Positions 1 through 8,740 are shown, counted from the stretch's first letter. The stretch: 64,000 nt of DNA from Alcanivorax sp. (GCF_017794965.1 NZ_CP051240.1:3596001-3660000), one strand, 5' to 3'. Notes: generated from the sequence alone by a model not told the origin. Translations and numbers: made by a program.

Positions 1-307
1 TGTCGCCCAGCCCGTCCAGATCGCCATTGTCGTTTTCGGATTTGAACTTCTGATAGCGATAGGCGTTGATGCCCACCTGAATTTCCATGTGGCTGATGAC
101 CTGCATACGCAGCAGGGTATTGAAATCCAGGGTGGTGATTTCCGGGCTTGCGCGCTGGTCCAGTGTGGCATCAGGCAGCCCCTGCTCAAGCACGATCCGG
201 TGCTTGTCCAGGGTATCCGGGTTAAGGCCAAGGCCTCCACGTTCAAAGGGAGGGGCGGCCATTGCCATAGCGGGCAGGCATAGCAGGGCAACAATCCATC
301 GTTGCAT
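1..307 (-). CDS. Outer-membrane transporter-like protein, N-terminal part
   Basis: Only the first 102 codons are present; the rest lies beyond the left edge. The ATG at 305-307 follows CAGGAG. Residues 1-18 form a signal peptide ending in AMA. The mature part begins PPFERGGLGLNPDT and runs into the strand-rich stretch LDFNTLLRMQVISHMEIQVG. This pattern resembles the transporter family once named MetA-pathway of phenol degradation (PF13557), thought to form outer-membrane beta-barrels. The substrate cannot be told. It is transcribed divergently from the RND efflux pair. Confidence 0.55.
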   Translation of the reverse strand, partial: MQRWIVALLCLPAMAMAAPPFERGGLGLNPDTLDKHRIVLEQGLPDATLDQRASPEITTLDFNTLLRMQVISHMEIQVGINAYRYQKFKSENDNGDLDGLGD

Positions 308-573
308 GAGGTCTTCACTCCTGAAGAAAAGAGGTTGCTGTGTGGACATGAAAATAAACCGTTACACCCTAGCCGAGAGAACCGGAATCAGCCATTAACC
401 AAAAGGATTAAGGTAGGTTGCCCTTGCCTCACCCATTTCCTGTAGCAGCGCCGCTGGGTAGAGAAATTGAATTATCTTCACTTTTCCCTGTCATGCTAAC
501 GCCATATCTACATATTCCTTGCATAATGGCGGTCTAGACTCACTGGGCTGACGATCACGAGACGGAGAATTCA
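308..573. promoter_or_regulatory. Divergent intergenic region
   Basis: This 266-bp spacer separates the minus-strand outer-membrane gene from the plus-strand efflux operon, so it must hold promoters for both. GGAG at 564-567 is the ribosome binding site of the adaptor gene. I see no repressor gene and no strong operator palindrome here. Confidence 0.35.
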
Positions 574-1689
574 ATGGGGCGGATCATTACGGTGGGAGCG
601 TTGCTGGTCGCGATGGTGGCTGCAGCCTGGTGGATGCTGACACCGCAGCAGGCGCAACGCGGACAGCGTCCACCCACTGCCGTTAACCTGGCGCCCAGCA
701 TTGAACGGGATCTGGTGGATCAGGTGGAAGCGGTGGGCACCTCCCGGGCCGCCCAGGCCGTCGTGGTATTGGCGGAAGTGCCCGGCCGGGTGGCCGAAAT
801 CCACTTCCAGCAAGGGCAGCAAGTCAAACGTGGCCAGCTGCTGGTGTCACTGGATGATCGCAATGCCCGCGCGACGCTGGCACGCAGTGAAGCCGAGTTC
901 CAGCGGGCCCAGGATGATTTTCGCCGGGGCCAGCAACTGGTGGAACGGCGTGCCATCTCTGAATCCGAAGTGGATACCTTTCGCACCGCTCTGGATTCGG
1001 CCCGCGCCGATCGTGATGCGGCCAGGGCCAATCTGAATGATCACAGCATCCGCGCGCCGTTCGCCGGGGTCGTCGGCCTGCGTCAGGTGGATGGCGGCGC
1101 CTACCTGCAGACCGGTGATGCCATTACCACCCTGGATAATCTGGGCCATATCGAAGTGGACTTTCAGGTGCCAGAACGCTATCTGGCAAGGTTGTCTGTG
1201 GGGCAGTCGGTGTCAGCCAGCAATGATGCGTTCCCGGATACGGCGTTTCAGGGGGCGATTACGCATCTGGACTCACGGGTGAACAGCAATAGCCGCAGCC
1301 TCACCGCGCGGGCCCGGCTCAACAACCCCGGTGATCGCATGTTACCCGGGCAGTTTTTGCGGATCACCGTGCAACTGGCGCAGCGGGCGGCCTTGCTGGT
1401 CCCGGAGCAAGCCATCATTACCCAGGGCGCACAGAGCTATGTGTTCACTGTGGACGCGCAACAGCAGGCGGTTCGCCATCCGGTGACCCTGGGGGGGCGC
1501 CGGGATGGCTGGGTGGAAATCACCAGTGGTCTGACCGGCCAGCCCGATGTGATCGTCAACGGGCACAGCCGCTTGGGTAGCGGCCAGCCGGTGAACGTGA
1601 TCGATAATCCCGATGCCCTGCTGCCGGGGCAGCGGGCCCTGCTGGAACACACACCGGATCCGGCCAACGGCCCGGGGGCAGCGGCATGA
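574..1689 (+). CDS. RND efflux periplasmic adaptor (HlyD/membrane fusion protein)
   Basis: This adaptor should link the inner-membrane RND pump encoded next to it with an outer-membrane channel. An N-terminal hydrophobic anchor spans about residues 5-22 and has no lipobox cysteine. The lipoyl-like half-motif AEVPGRVAEIHFQQGQQV lies at about 67-84. A charged coiled-coil hairpin follows at about 99-155, its second lipoyl half at about 158-185 (IRAPFAGVVGLRQVDGGAYL), and then beta-barrel and membrane-proximal domains. The length of 371 residues is usual for the family. The start has GGAG 7 bases upstream. The gene overlaps the pump gene by 4 bp, so the two are probably translationally coupled. 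No outer-membrane partner gene lies directly downstream. Confidence 0.9.
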   Translation: MGRIITVGALLVAMVAAAWWMLTPQQAQRGQRPPTAVNLAPSIERDLVDQVEAVGTSRAAQAVVVLAEVPGRVAEIHFQQGQQVKRGQLLVSLDDRNARATLARSEAEFQRAQDDFRRGQQLVERRAISESEVDTFRTALDSARADRDAARANLNDHSIRAPFAGVVGLRQVDGGAYLQTGDAITTLDNLGHIEVDFQVPERYLARLSVGQSVSASNDAFPDTAFQGAITHLDSRVNSNSRSLTARARLNNPGDRMLPGQFLRITVQLAQRAALLVPEQAIITQGAQSYVFTVDAQQQAVRHPVTLGGRRDGWVEITSGLTGQPDVIVNGHSRLGSGQPVNVIDNPDALLPGQRALLEHTPDPANGPGAAA

Positions 1690-4600
1690 TCCTGTCGGAT
1701 GTGTCCATCAAGCGGCCAGTATTTGCCACGGTGATCAGCCTGTTGATCGTGGTGTTCGGCATCAGTGCGCTGATGAAGCTGCCCATCCGTGAATACCCGG
1801 ATATCGACCCGCCGGAAGTGTCGGTGCGGGTGGACTATGCGGGTGCGGCACCGGAAGTGATCGATACCCAGATTGTTCAGGTGATCGAAGGGGCCATTGC
1901 CGGGGTGGAAGGGGTGCGCAAGATCGAATCGCGCAGTCGTCTGGGCTCGGCGCGTACCACAGCAGAATTCGATCTGGACCGGGATGTGGATATTGCTGCC
2001 AATGATGTGCGTGATGCGGTTTCACGGGTGCTGAACCGCCTGCCTGAAGAAGCCGATACCCCGGTGATTGCCAAATCCGATTCGGATGCCCGCCCCATCA
2101 TGTGGGTTACCCTGACCAGTTCCACACTGGCCCCCCAGGAGCTGTCCGACTTTGCCGAACGCTCGTTGGTGGATCGCTTCGCGGTGCTCGATGGCGTCTC
2201 GGAAGTGATCATCGGCGGCGATCGCCGCTATGCCATGCGGGTGTGGCTGGATCGGCAGACCATGGCGGCCAACCAGGTGACGGTCACCGACATTGAACAG
2301 GCGCTACGCAGCAATAACGTGGAATTACCGGCCGGCCGTCTGGAGTCCCAGGCCAGGGCCTTCACGGTGCGCGCCGATAATCGGCTGAACACGGTGGCCG
2401 CCTTCGAAAAACTGGTGGTACGTCGCGCCGGTGACTATCTGCTGCGGCTGGGCGACGTGGCGCGGGTGGCGCTGGGTGTGGAGAACGATGACAGCGTGAT
2501 CCGTGCCAACGGCGAGACGGCTATTGGTCTGGGGGTGGTGCGCCAGTCCAAGGCCAATACCGTGGTGGTGTCGGACCAGGTGCGCGAAGAGATTGAGCGT
2601 GTTCGCGAGAATCTGCCCGCGGACATCAGCCTGGATGTGAACTACGACGAATCCCTGTTTATCCGCGCCTCCATCCGCGAGGTGCTGATCACCCTGGGCA
2701 TCTCCGTCACGCTGGTGATCGCGGTGATCTTCATCTTCCTTGGCAACCTGCGCGCCACCCTGATTCCGGCGGTCACCATTCCGGTGTCCATCGTCGGCGC
2801 CTTTATCGGCTTCGGGGTGATGGACTTCTCCATCAATGTACTCACCTTGCTGGCGCTGATTCTGGCCATCGGCTTGGTGGTGGATGACGCCATCGTTATG
2901 CTGGAAAACATTCAGCGGCGTATCGATGAGGGGGAAACCCGTCTGGTGGCTGCCTATCTGGGTGCCCGTCAGGTGGCCTTCGCAGTGGTAGCCACCACCC
3001 TGACCCTGGTGGCGGTGTTTGTACCGATCTCCTTCATGGGTGGCGATGTGGGCAGGTTGTTTGGCGAGTTCGGGTTTACCCTGGCGTCCGCAGTGATCAT
3101 TTCCAGCATCGTTGCCCTGAGCCTGGCGCCCATGCTCTGCAGCCGCTGGCTGCATCGCCACAGTGTTCGGGAGCAGCAAGGCCAAGGCAATGTTATCGAT
3201 CGTGGCCTGCAACGACTGAACCGGATCTATGCCGGTGGCCTGAAGGCCACCCTGGCCACCCCCTGGCCATTGATTGCCGGTTCCGTCCTGTTATGTGTCT
3301 TTGCCGTGCTGCTGTTCCGGCAATTGCCCCAGGAACTGGCCCCCACCGAAGACCGCGGGGTGTTCATCATTCCGGCGTCGGCTCCCCAGGGCTCCACCTC
3401 TGAGTATGCCCAGCACCACACCCGGGAAGTGGAGAAGATTCTGATGCCGCTGGTGGAAAAAGGCGAAGCAGAACGGGTGTTGGCCATCATCGGCTTTCGG
3501 GGGGTCACCGAGCGTGCCTTTACCATCGTGCGCTTGAAGGACTGGGACGAGCGCGAGCGAACCCAGCAGGACATCGTCAACAGCATTCGTGGCCCCATTT
3601 CTCAAGTTACCGGGTTGCGCGCGTTTCCGGTCAATCCGCCGGGGCTGGGGCAGAGTGCCTTCGATCAGTCACTGGAAGTGGTGGTGGCCGGGCCGGACTA
3701 TGAACAGGTCCAGGCCTGGAGCGAAACCCTGATGCAGGCCATGGGGGAGAATCCCAATCTGACCAGCATCGATACCGACTTTGAGCAGACCCAACCGCAG
3801 CTGGATGTGAAACTGGACCGGGAGCGCGCAGCGGATCTGGGTATCACCGCCACGGATGTGGGGGAGACGCTGCAGGCCATGTTTGCCACCCTCACCGTGT
3901 CCACCTTTGTGGATCGCGGGCGTGAGTACGATGTCATGCTGGAAGCAGAAGAAGGGGACAGTGAAACCCCGGAAGACGTCCTGCCCATCTACCTTCGCAG
4001 CAGCAGCGGTGAACTGGTGCCCTTCTCCAGTGTGGTGGAGCTGACTACCACCGGGGATGCGCCGGAACTGCGTCGCGTGGATCGCCTGCCGGCGATTACC
4101 CTGTCTGCCAATCTGGTGGAGGGCTACGATCTGGCCTCGGCCATGCGGGATGTGGAGCAGGCAGCCCGGGACAACCTGCCGCTGGAAGCCCGCATTGGTT
4201 ACAAGGGCATGGCCGAAGAACTGCAGGAATCTTCCTCGGCCATTCTGATTACCTTTGGCCTGGCTCTGGTGATTGTGTTCCTGGTGCTGGCGGCCCAGTT
4301 TGAAAGCTGGATCCACCCGTTGATCATCATGCTCACGGTGCCGTTGGCCCTGGCCGGTGCCGTGGTGGCCATGAGCGTCACTGGCGACAGCCTGAACATC
4401 TATAGCCAGATCGGCATGATCATGCTGCTGGGGCTGATGGCCAAGAACGGTATCCTGATCGTGGAGTTTGCCAACCAGCTCCGTGATCAGGGCAAGAGTG
4501 TGAAGGAGGCCATCTACGAAGGGGCCATAGTGCGCTTTCGGCCAGTGCTGATGACGGGGATATCGACCATCTTCGGGGCTGTGCCGCTGGTGCTGGCCAC

Positions 4601-4778
4601 CGGGGCCGGCGCGGAAAGCCGTTTCACCATCGGTGTGGTGATCCTGGGCGGTTTGCTGTTCGCCACCGTGCTGACCCTGTTCGTGATCCCGGTGTTGTAC
4701 CAGTGGCTGGCTCCCTACGCCTCCCCGGCGGATGCGGTGAAGCAGCAGCTGGATAAAGAGATGGAAAGAAGCAGTTGA
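1686..4778 (+). CDS. RND family multidrug efflux permease
   Basis: This is an inner-membrane proton-driven exporter of the AcrB/MexB/VexF class, 1030 residues long, which is full size. It starts IKRPVFATVISLLIVVFG (TM1). It shows the usual duplicated arrangement of a large periplasmic loop, a six-helix bundle, a second loop and a second bundle. The proton-relay Asp pair appears in GLVVDDAIVMLENI at about residues 400-401. The second half carries GLMAKNGILIVEFANQL. Short loops and absence of an operon OMP suggest the MexF/MdtB-like group of efflux pumps rather than a metal exporter. The stop codon lies inside the left arm of a heptad repeat element. Confidence 0.93.
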   Translation: MILSDVSIKRPVFATVISLLIVVFGISALMKLPIREYPDIDPPEVSVRVDYAGAAPEVIDTQIVQVIEGAIAGVEGVRKIESRSRLGSARTTAEFDLDRDVDIAANDVRDAVSRVLNRLPEEADTPVIAKSDSDARPIMWVTLTSSTLAPQELSDFAERSLVDRFAVLDGVSEVIIGGDRRYAMRVWLDRQTMAANQVTVTDIEQALRSNNVELPAGRLESQARAFTVRADNRLNTVAAFEKLVVRRAGDYLLRLGDVARVALGVENDDSVIRANGETAIGLGVVRQSKANTVVVSDQVREEIERVRENLPADISLDVNYDESLFIRASIREVLITLGISVTLVIAVIFIFLGNLRATLIPAVTIPVSIVGAFIGFGVMDFSINVLTLLALILAIGLVVDDAIVMLENIQRRIDEGETRLVAAYLGARQVAFAVVATTLTLVAVFVPISFMGGDVGRLFGEFGFTLASAVIISSIVALSLAPMLCSRWLHRHSVREQQGQGNVIDRGLQRLNRIYAGGLKATLATPWPLIAGSVLLCVFAVLLFRQLPQELAPTEDRGVFIIPASAPQGSTSEYAQHHTREVEKILMPLVEKGEAERVLAIIGFRGVTERAFTIVRLKDWDERERTQQDIVNSIRGPISQVTGLRAFPVNPPGLGQSAFDQSLEVVVAGPDYEQVQAWSETLMQAMGENPNLTSIDTDFEQTQPQLDVKLDRERAADLGITATDVGETLQAMFATLTVSTFVDRGREYDVMLEAEEGDSETPEDVLPIYLRSSSGELVPFSSVVELTTTGDAPELRRVDRLPAITLSANLVEGYDLASAMRDVEQAARDNLPLEARIGYKGMAEELQESSSAILITFGLALVIVFLVLAAQFESWIHPLIIMLTVPLALAGAVVAMSVTGDSLNIYSQIGMIMLLGLMAKNGILIVEFANQLRDQGKSVKEAIYEGAIVRFRPVLMTGISTIFGAVPLVLATGAGAESRFTIGVVILGGLLFATVLTLFVIPVLYQWLAPYASPADAVKQQLDKEMERSS

Positions 4779-4926
4779 AAGTTCAAAGTTCAAAGTTGAA
4801 ACGCGTATGATGACTTTGCCAAACGATAACGTCATCGTCCGCGCTTCAACCGGAAACGATTTCGCGGGCACGGCTTGTCAGAGTCATTCGGCGCTTATCG
4901 CGCTTTTGAACTTTCAACTTTAAACT
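4774..4926. repeat. Heptad-arm inverted repeat element A
   Basis: The left arm reads as 7-nt units GTTGAAA, GTTCAAA, GTTCAAA, GTTGAAA and then CGCG. The right arm is the complement, GCGC then TTTTGAA, CTTTCAA, CTTTAAA. About 100 nt lie between. The TGA of the upstream efflux gene is inside the first unit. Similar elements occur at 10091, 17383 and 19307. Confidence 0.7.
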
Positions 4927-4935
4927 CGCTTCTCA

Positions 4936-5601
4936 ATGACTGATTTTGAACTGATCCGCAGCAAACGTCGCAGCCTGGAACTGCGCGTACTGGAAGACGG
5001 GACCGTCCAGGTACGGGCGCCACAGCGTGCGCCATTGCGCATGGTGCAGACGTTTGTGGACAGTCGCCGGCAGTGGATTGCCGAGCAACAGCAGCGTCAG
5101 GCCAGTCGGCCACGGCAGCGCTGGCAGGATGGCGAGGTACTGGCCTGGCGGGGTGAATCGCTGAAGATGGATGTTTGTGAAGGCCGCACCCGGGTGGTTG
5201 TCAGCGGGCCCTATCTGTCCATCCGTGTGCCGCAGCCCGATGATGAGATCACAGTCAGAACGGCGGTGGAAGGCTGGATGCGCCGTCAGGCAAAACCGGT
5301 GTTTGAAGACAGTATCCAGCGACAGTTTGGCTGGTTTGAGCAACAGGGTTTCCAGCGTCCGACACTACGCATCAAGAAAATGCGAACCCGCTGGGGCTCA
5401 CTCTCGGCGCGCGGTTACATCAACCTCAACATGGCCCTGCTTCACTATCCTCCACAAGCGTTGGATTACGTGGTCATGCACGAGCTGTGTCACCTCAAAC
5501 ACATGGATCATGGCCCAGGCTTCCATGCCCTCATGGATGCCCGCATGCCCGACTGGCGCCAGCGCAAGGATCTCCTCGAACAGCCCCTGTTCCAACCGTG
5601 A
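4936..5601 (+). CDS. YgjP-type zinc metallopeptidase (M48/DUF45)
   Basis: The product has 221 residues with the zinc signature HELCH at residues 182-186 and a following GPGFH (His197), the pattern of the YgjP/WLM family of minigluzincins. Its upstream domain carries TRWGSLSARGYINLNMALLH, also typical of the family. No signal peptide is visible, so the protein is probably cytoplasmic. The substrate is unknown. The ATG has no clear Shine-Dalgarno, because the preceding bases belong to heptad element A. An IS110 element begins about 30 bp downstream. Confidence 0.85.
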   Translation: MTDFELIRSKRRSLELRVLEDGTVQVRAPQRAPLRMVQTFVDSRRQWIAEQQQRQASRPRQRWQDGEVLAWRGESLKMDVCEGRTRVVVSGPYLSIRVPQPDDEITVRTAVEGWMRRQAKPVFEDSIQRQFGWFEQQGFQRPTLRIKKMRTRWGSLSARGYINLNMALLHYPPQALDYVVMHELCHLKHMDHGPGFHALMDARMPDWRQRKDLLEQPLFQP

Positions 5602-5651
5602 ATCAAAACCACCCACCCTCCCCGTAGGAGATTCTATGTTGTCCACCCCTT

Positions 5652-6590
5652 TTATGAGGCAGGCATAGATACGTAGTCAGTACGGCTCTTCATCAGCGCG
5701 AAGGCGATACGGACCAGCTTACGTGCGAGGATGACCAGGGCCTGCGTTTTCGCCAGGCCACGGTCGAGATAACCTTGGTAGACACCCGCCCAGCGGGCGC
5801 TTTTACGAGCGGCCATGGCCGCACAGTAAAGCAGTCTGCGGGTCTCTGAGTCGCCTTTTTTGGTCAGCTTGCGTTTTCCCGTTCTGGTGCCGGAGTCCTT
5901 TACATGGACATCCATCCCCAGGAAGGCGACGAAGGCGTCGCTGTTGCGGAAGTCTCCTCGCAGGAAGGCCATGACCAAGGCGTAAGCCGTCAGATCGCCC
6001 ACACCTTCCAGAGATTTGCAGCGTTGTACCTGATCGCAGAGCCCTGCCTCTCTTACGGTGTTGCGAAGATGCTTCTGGATTAGTGTATCCAGACTGTTGA
6101 TCTGTGAGATCAGCCTTGTCAGGCTCGCCTTGAGAATCTTTTCGCCACCCAGGCTCTGTTGGATCATGGTTCGCGCCTTGATCAGCGCCGCGCGGCGGCG
6201 TAGCAGTGTCTGCAGTGTTCGATACGCCTTGGGCGGCGGGCTCCAACGGCGCAGATCCTCCTTCTCTCTCTGCAGATGGCGGGCAAGCAGCTGGGCGTCA
6301 GAGGCGTCTGTTTTAGCTCGGCCGCCTGTTCCCTTGCGGTAGCTGCTGAGACGTGAAGCATCAATGACGTAAATGTGGTGCCCTTTGGCATGGGCCAACT
6401 CGATGACTGCCATGTGGTAAGTCCCTGTGGCCTCAATGGCGATCTCACAGGAGCATGGCAGGCTCTTGAGCCAGTGTTTAATGGCTTTGGGGGTGTTCTC
6501 GATGGTGAACGTCTGGCCCTGGAAATGAATGACCAACTCGGCCTTGGCGACGTCGATGCCGACGATAGATCTTGCTACTTGCATTGCCAC
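5652..6590 (-). CDS. IS110 family transposase (IS no. 1)
   Basis: This is a DEDD-type RNase H-like recombinase of 312 residues. The N-terminal domain has VGIDVAKAELV, IEATGTYHMAV and KTDASDAQLLARHL, giving the acidic residues. The C-terminal Transposase_20 domain has SLEGVGDLTAYALV and the LTKKGDSETRRLLYCAAMAA segment with the conserved serine/arginine block. The GTG at 6590 is supported by AAGGGGC 8 bases upstream; ATG at 6584 is an alternative. It differs clearly in sequence from the other two IS110 transposases in the window. It appears intact. Confidence 0.92.
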   Translation of the reverse strand: MAMQVARSIVGIDVAKAELVIHFQGQTFTIENTPKAIKHWLKSLPCSCEIAIEATGTYHMAVIELAHAKGHHIYVIDASRLSSYRKGTGGRAKTDASDAQLLARHLQREKEDLRRWSPPPKAYRTLQTLLRRRAALIKARTMIQQSLGGEKILKASLTRLISQINSLDTLIQKHLRNTVREAGLCDQVQRCKSLEGVGDLTAYALVMAFLRGDFRNSDAFVAFLGMDVHVKDSGTRTGKRKLTKKGDSETRRLLYCAAMAARKSARWAGVYQGYLDRGLAKTQALVILARKLVRIAFALMKSRTDYVSMPAS

Positions 6591-6822
6591 TGAACTGCCC
6601 CTTGAGCTAGGTTACACATGCTTGTCGGGGCGCACCTAAACGCTGGCTTGCTGGTATCGTCGGTCTGAGGTGCAACTCAGCCGATGGATTCTTTATCGGC
6701 GTATGAATAGGTGCGGGGTGGGGCCAAGTCTCCTACCGTCTGTACCCTGAGGTCAGATGCGTCGTTGGTCCCTCCACCCCGGCAAGTCCTGCATCATTGC
6801 AGGAGAGGCATTCAAACATACA
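6591..6822 (-). ncRNA. Candidate IS110 bridge RNA region (IS no. 1)
   Basis: This is the 230-bp noncoding stretch upstream of the transposase, where IS110-group elements encode their bridge RNA. On the minus strand it contains GGTAGGAG (complement of 6730-6737), like the left target half CGTAGGAG. On the plus strand it has GCGTCGTT (6759-6766), like the right half GCGTCGCTT. The ends of the RNA cannot be seen. Confidence 0.4.
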
Positions 6823-6823
6823 A

Positions 6824-6908
6824 GCGTCGCTTGAGACGCGAACCGAGCGTAGCGAGGACCCCGTAACGTTATCCAGAACCCTTCGCGCCTCAAGCGGCGC
6901 TCCTACAG
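6824..6908. repeat. REP pair 3' of the RAYT gene
   Basis: Two convergent REP units are present: GCGTCGCTTGAGACGCGAACC at 6824, truncated at its head by IS no. 1, and the inverted CGCGCCTCAAGCGGCGCTCCTACAG ending at 6908. The RAYT stop codon lies inside the second unit. Confidence 0.75.
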
Positions 6909-7346
6909 CCAGGCAGCATTCCAGTAAGGGTAATCAGCCAGCCGGGATACCAGCCCTGCTCTCAGGGGATTGGCGACGATATACCGTGCTACATCCTTGA
7001 TGGATTCTTCCTGTCGTAGTGCGTGATCGTGATAGCCTCGTTGCCAGATCGGCATTCCGCAACGGCGCGCGGAAGATGATTTGACCATATTGATCGTGTG
7101 GGACAGTGAGTAGCAATCGCCGAGCATGAACAACCAGTGCAAATGGTCAGGCATAACCACGAAGCACAGTGTGTCACTGGCGGACAGCTGATCAGATCGC
7201 TGGATAGCCCGGCATAGCGTCCTTGCATGATCATGCTCAGAGAACCAGAGGTATCGTCCCCTGGTGACAGTGGTGATGTGGTAGATATTGCGGGCTTGAG
7301 AGTGTCGACCTTTTCTCAAGTTGCTTCCATGGAATGTGCGGCTCAT
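6903..7346 (-). CDS. REP-associated tyrosine transposase (RAYT)
   Basis: This is a 147-residue Y1/IS200-like HUH nuclease. The histidine pair sits in VVMPDHLHWLF (His68 and His70). The probable catalytic tyrosine is Tyr122 in ARYIVANPLRAGL. The C-terminus WNAAWL is typical of short RAYTs. I chose ATG at 7346 over an upstream TTG at 7445 because family members begin shortly before the RYLWFSEHDHARTL region and because the upstream stretch overlaps the IS110 gene. REPs flank it on both sides, the arrangement expected of the enzyme that mobilises REPs. IS no. 2 has inserted in the REP just upstream and may affect its expression. Confidence 0.85.
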   Translation of the reverse strand: MSRTFHGSNLRKGRHSQARNIYHITTVTRGRYLWFSEHDHARTLCRAIQRSDQLSASDTLCFVVMPDHLHWLFMLGDCYSLSHTINMVKSSSARRCGMPIWQRGYHDHALRQEESIKDVARYIVANPLRAGLVSRLADYPYWNAAWL

Positions 7347-7417
7347 GAAGAAAGAGGTTAGAAAGCCGGACTGCTCATGACTGTCAGCGATATCGGAAAT
7401 TTCTGTAGATACCCTGT

Positions 7418-8419
7418 TCAAGCGCAAGCATTTTTCGCATGGCAATCACTAAAAAGCAGTGATGAATCGAACGGGGTGTCCGTCTTAACGCAGGCCCACA
7501 GGCCAGTCAGATACTTACGCATTACCGCCACCTGGGCCTGCAGCTTGGTTTTCCCGCGGGCGACCAGGGCCTCATAAAATGCCTTGGCATTCGGGTCAAA
7601 GCGCACGGCGGACATGGCAGGCATATACAGCGCTGAGCGTATGTACACGTTGCCCGCTTTACTGATCCTTGAGGCCTGATGAACGCTGCTTCCAGACTGG
7701 TACAGACGTATATCCAGGCCCGCATGACGGCTTACCTGAGCGGATTTCAGATGATCCGGCAAGACGCACAGCTCAGCCAGCAACGCGAGGGCCGTTGCCT
7801 CCGCAATGCCCTTGGCTGCGCAGAAGTGCTTATACAAGCGCTTGAGCTCAGGTGATTCTCCCAGAAGCTCCACCGCAGCCCGCTTCAGCCGATCAATGCG
7901 TCGATCCAGCATCTCAATCGCTTCCTGCTCATCTTCAACGAGCAGCGTGGGCGTAGACTGGGTGGCCTTCATGGCATGGAGGCGGTTCTTTGCCTGTGTC
8001 CGGCTACCGGTCAGGCGGTTGATCTGCCTTCCGAGGCTTCGAAGGGCCTGACGGTGCTGATCTGGTGGTGTCCACAACCGGGGCTCCATCCGCATGCCGT
8101 ACTCGGCCAGAAGTGCCGCATCTATGCTGTCGGTCTTGCTGTTCTGCAGCTTGATATTGGCGAAGTTCTTGGTGCTTTTGGGGTTAATCACTGCCACGGG
8201 CAGGCCGGCCTCAACCAGAGCCACCGCCAGATCAAAGTAATACACTCCTGTTGCTTCCATGACGATGCACTTCGGTCGAAGCTTTTTCATCGCGGCAATC
8301 ATGGAATTGTGGCCATCAGGGGACTGCTTGTACTGCTTGGGCTTGCTGAACCTACCATCGCCAAAGCTCACAACATCCACAGAACTAGCACCAATATCCA
8401 CACCGGCAAATACAGACAT
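7418..8419 (-). CDS. IS110 family transposase (IS no. 2)
   Basis: From the preferred ATG at 8419 the product has 333 residues; a longer reading starts at 8458. The start is supported by GAGTGAAGGGT directly upstream and by the family beginning MSVFAGVDIGASSVD. The DEDD residues are in GVDIGASS, VMEATGVYYFDLA and KTDSIDAALLAEYG. The C-terminal part shows SRHAGLDIRLYQSGSS and ISKAGNVYIRSALYMPAM. It seems intact. Only about 9 bp separate the stop codon from the inferred IS end, so nearly all noncoding DNA is on the 5' side of the gene. Confidence 0.92.
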   Translation of the reverse strand: MSVFAGVDIGASSVDVVSFGDGRFSKPKQYKQSPDGHNSMIAAMKKLRPKCIVMEATGVYYFDLAVALVEAGLPVAVINPKSTKNFANIKLQNSKTDSIDAALLAEYGMRMEPRLWTPPDQHRQALRSLGRQINRLTGSRTQAKNRLHAMKATQSTPTLLVEDEQEAIEMLDRRIDRLKRAAVELLGESPELKRLYKHFCAAKGIAEATALALLAELCVLPDHLKSAQVSRHAGLDIRLYQSGSSVHQASRISKAGNVYIRSALYMPAMSAVRFDPNAKAFYEALVARGKTKLQAQVAVMRKYLTGLWACVKTDTPFDSSLLFSDCHAKNACA

Positions 8420-8663
8420 ACCCTTCACTCGCAACGCTGAATTAACGACAATAGTCACCGGTTCCCCGACCTCGCACTGACTTACCTGCTACCGACCTTG
8501 TGATACGAAGTCTCGCGCAAGCGGCTTCGGGATACCCTTCGGAGTAGGTAATGAGGCGGGGAGCCGCTCTACAGACGAAGTCAGAGCAAGCTGCTTCCAG
8601 GAGCGAACGGCCTCCCCGGTAACCGGTAAACCATAATTCATATGGTGAAGTGGCAACATACAA
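8420..8663 (-). ncRNA. Candidate IS110 bridge RNA region (IS no. 2)
   Basis: This 5' noncoding stretch holds, on the minus strand, CTGTAGAGCGGCTC (complement of 8561-8574), close to the target CTGTAGGAGCGGC. On the plus strand it holds CAGGAGCG at 8598-8605, like AGGAGCGG. Such matches to both target strands are what the target-binding loop of a bridge RNA requires. RNA ends are not visible. Confidence 0.4.
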
Positions 8664-8692
8664 GGAGCGGCGCTTGAGCCGCGAATGTGGTG
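8664..8692. repeat. REP unit at right flank of IS no. 2
   Basis: The sequence GAGCGGCGCTTGAGCCGCGAATG is the body of a REP whose TGTAG head lies on the other side of the IS, at 7404-7408. Confidence 0.75.
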
Positions 8693-8740
8693 ACAGGCGC
8701 TGAAAGCGGCTGGTGTGATGGGGCACTTTCAGCCAGGCAC

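Larger units (their letters stand above)
5631..6822 (-). mobile_element. IS110-family insertion sequence no. 1
   Basis: The left flank ends CCGTAGGAG (5622-5630). The right flank begins GCGTCGCTTGAGACGCG (6824-6840). Joined, they make a REP palindrome of the type common in this window, so the IS appears to have split a REP. No terminal inverted repeats are visible, as usual for IS110. Boundaries are estimated from the REP halves and may be a few bases off. Confidence 0.7.
7409..8663 (-). mobile_element. IS110-family insertion sequence no. 2
   Basis: The left flank ends TTCTGTAG (7401-7408) and the right flank starts GAGCGGCGCTTGAGCCGCG (8664). Joined, these restore the common REP TGTAGGAGCGGCGCTTGAGCCGCG. 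The IS therefore sits in a REP upstream of the RAYT gene. The element ends read ATACCCTG on the left and GGCAACATACAAG on the right. IS no. 3 has similar ends (ATACCGTC and GAGATACAAG). Confidence 0.75.

Noticed and set aside
7347..7445. N-terminal extension of the RAYT gene from TTG at 7445
   Set aside because: It overlaps the end of the IS110 transposase gene and passes through the IS-REP junction, so it cannot be part of the original gene.
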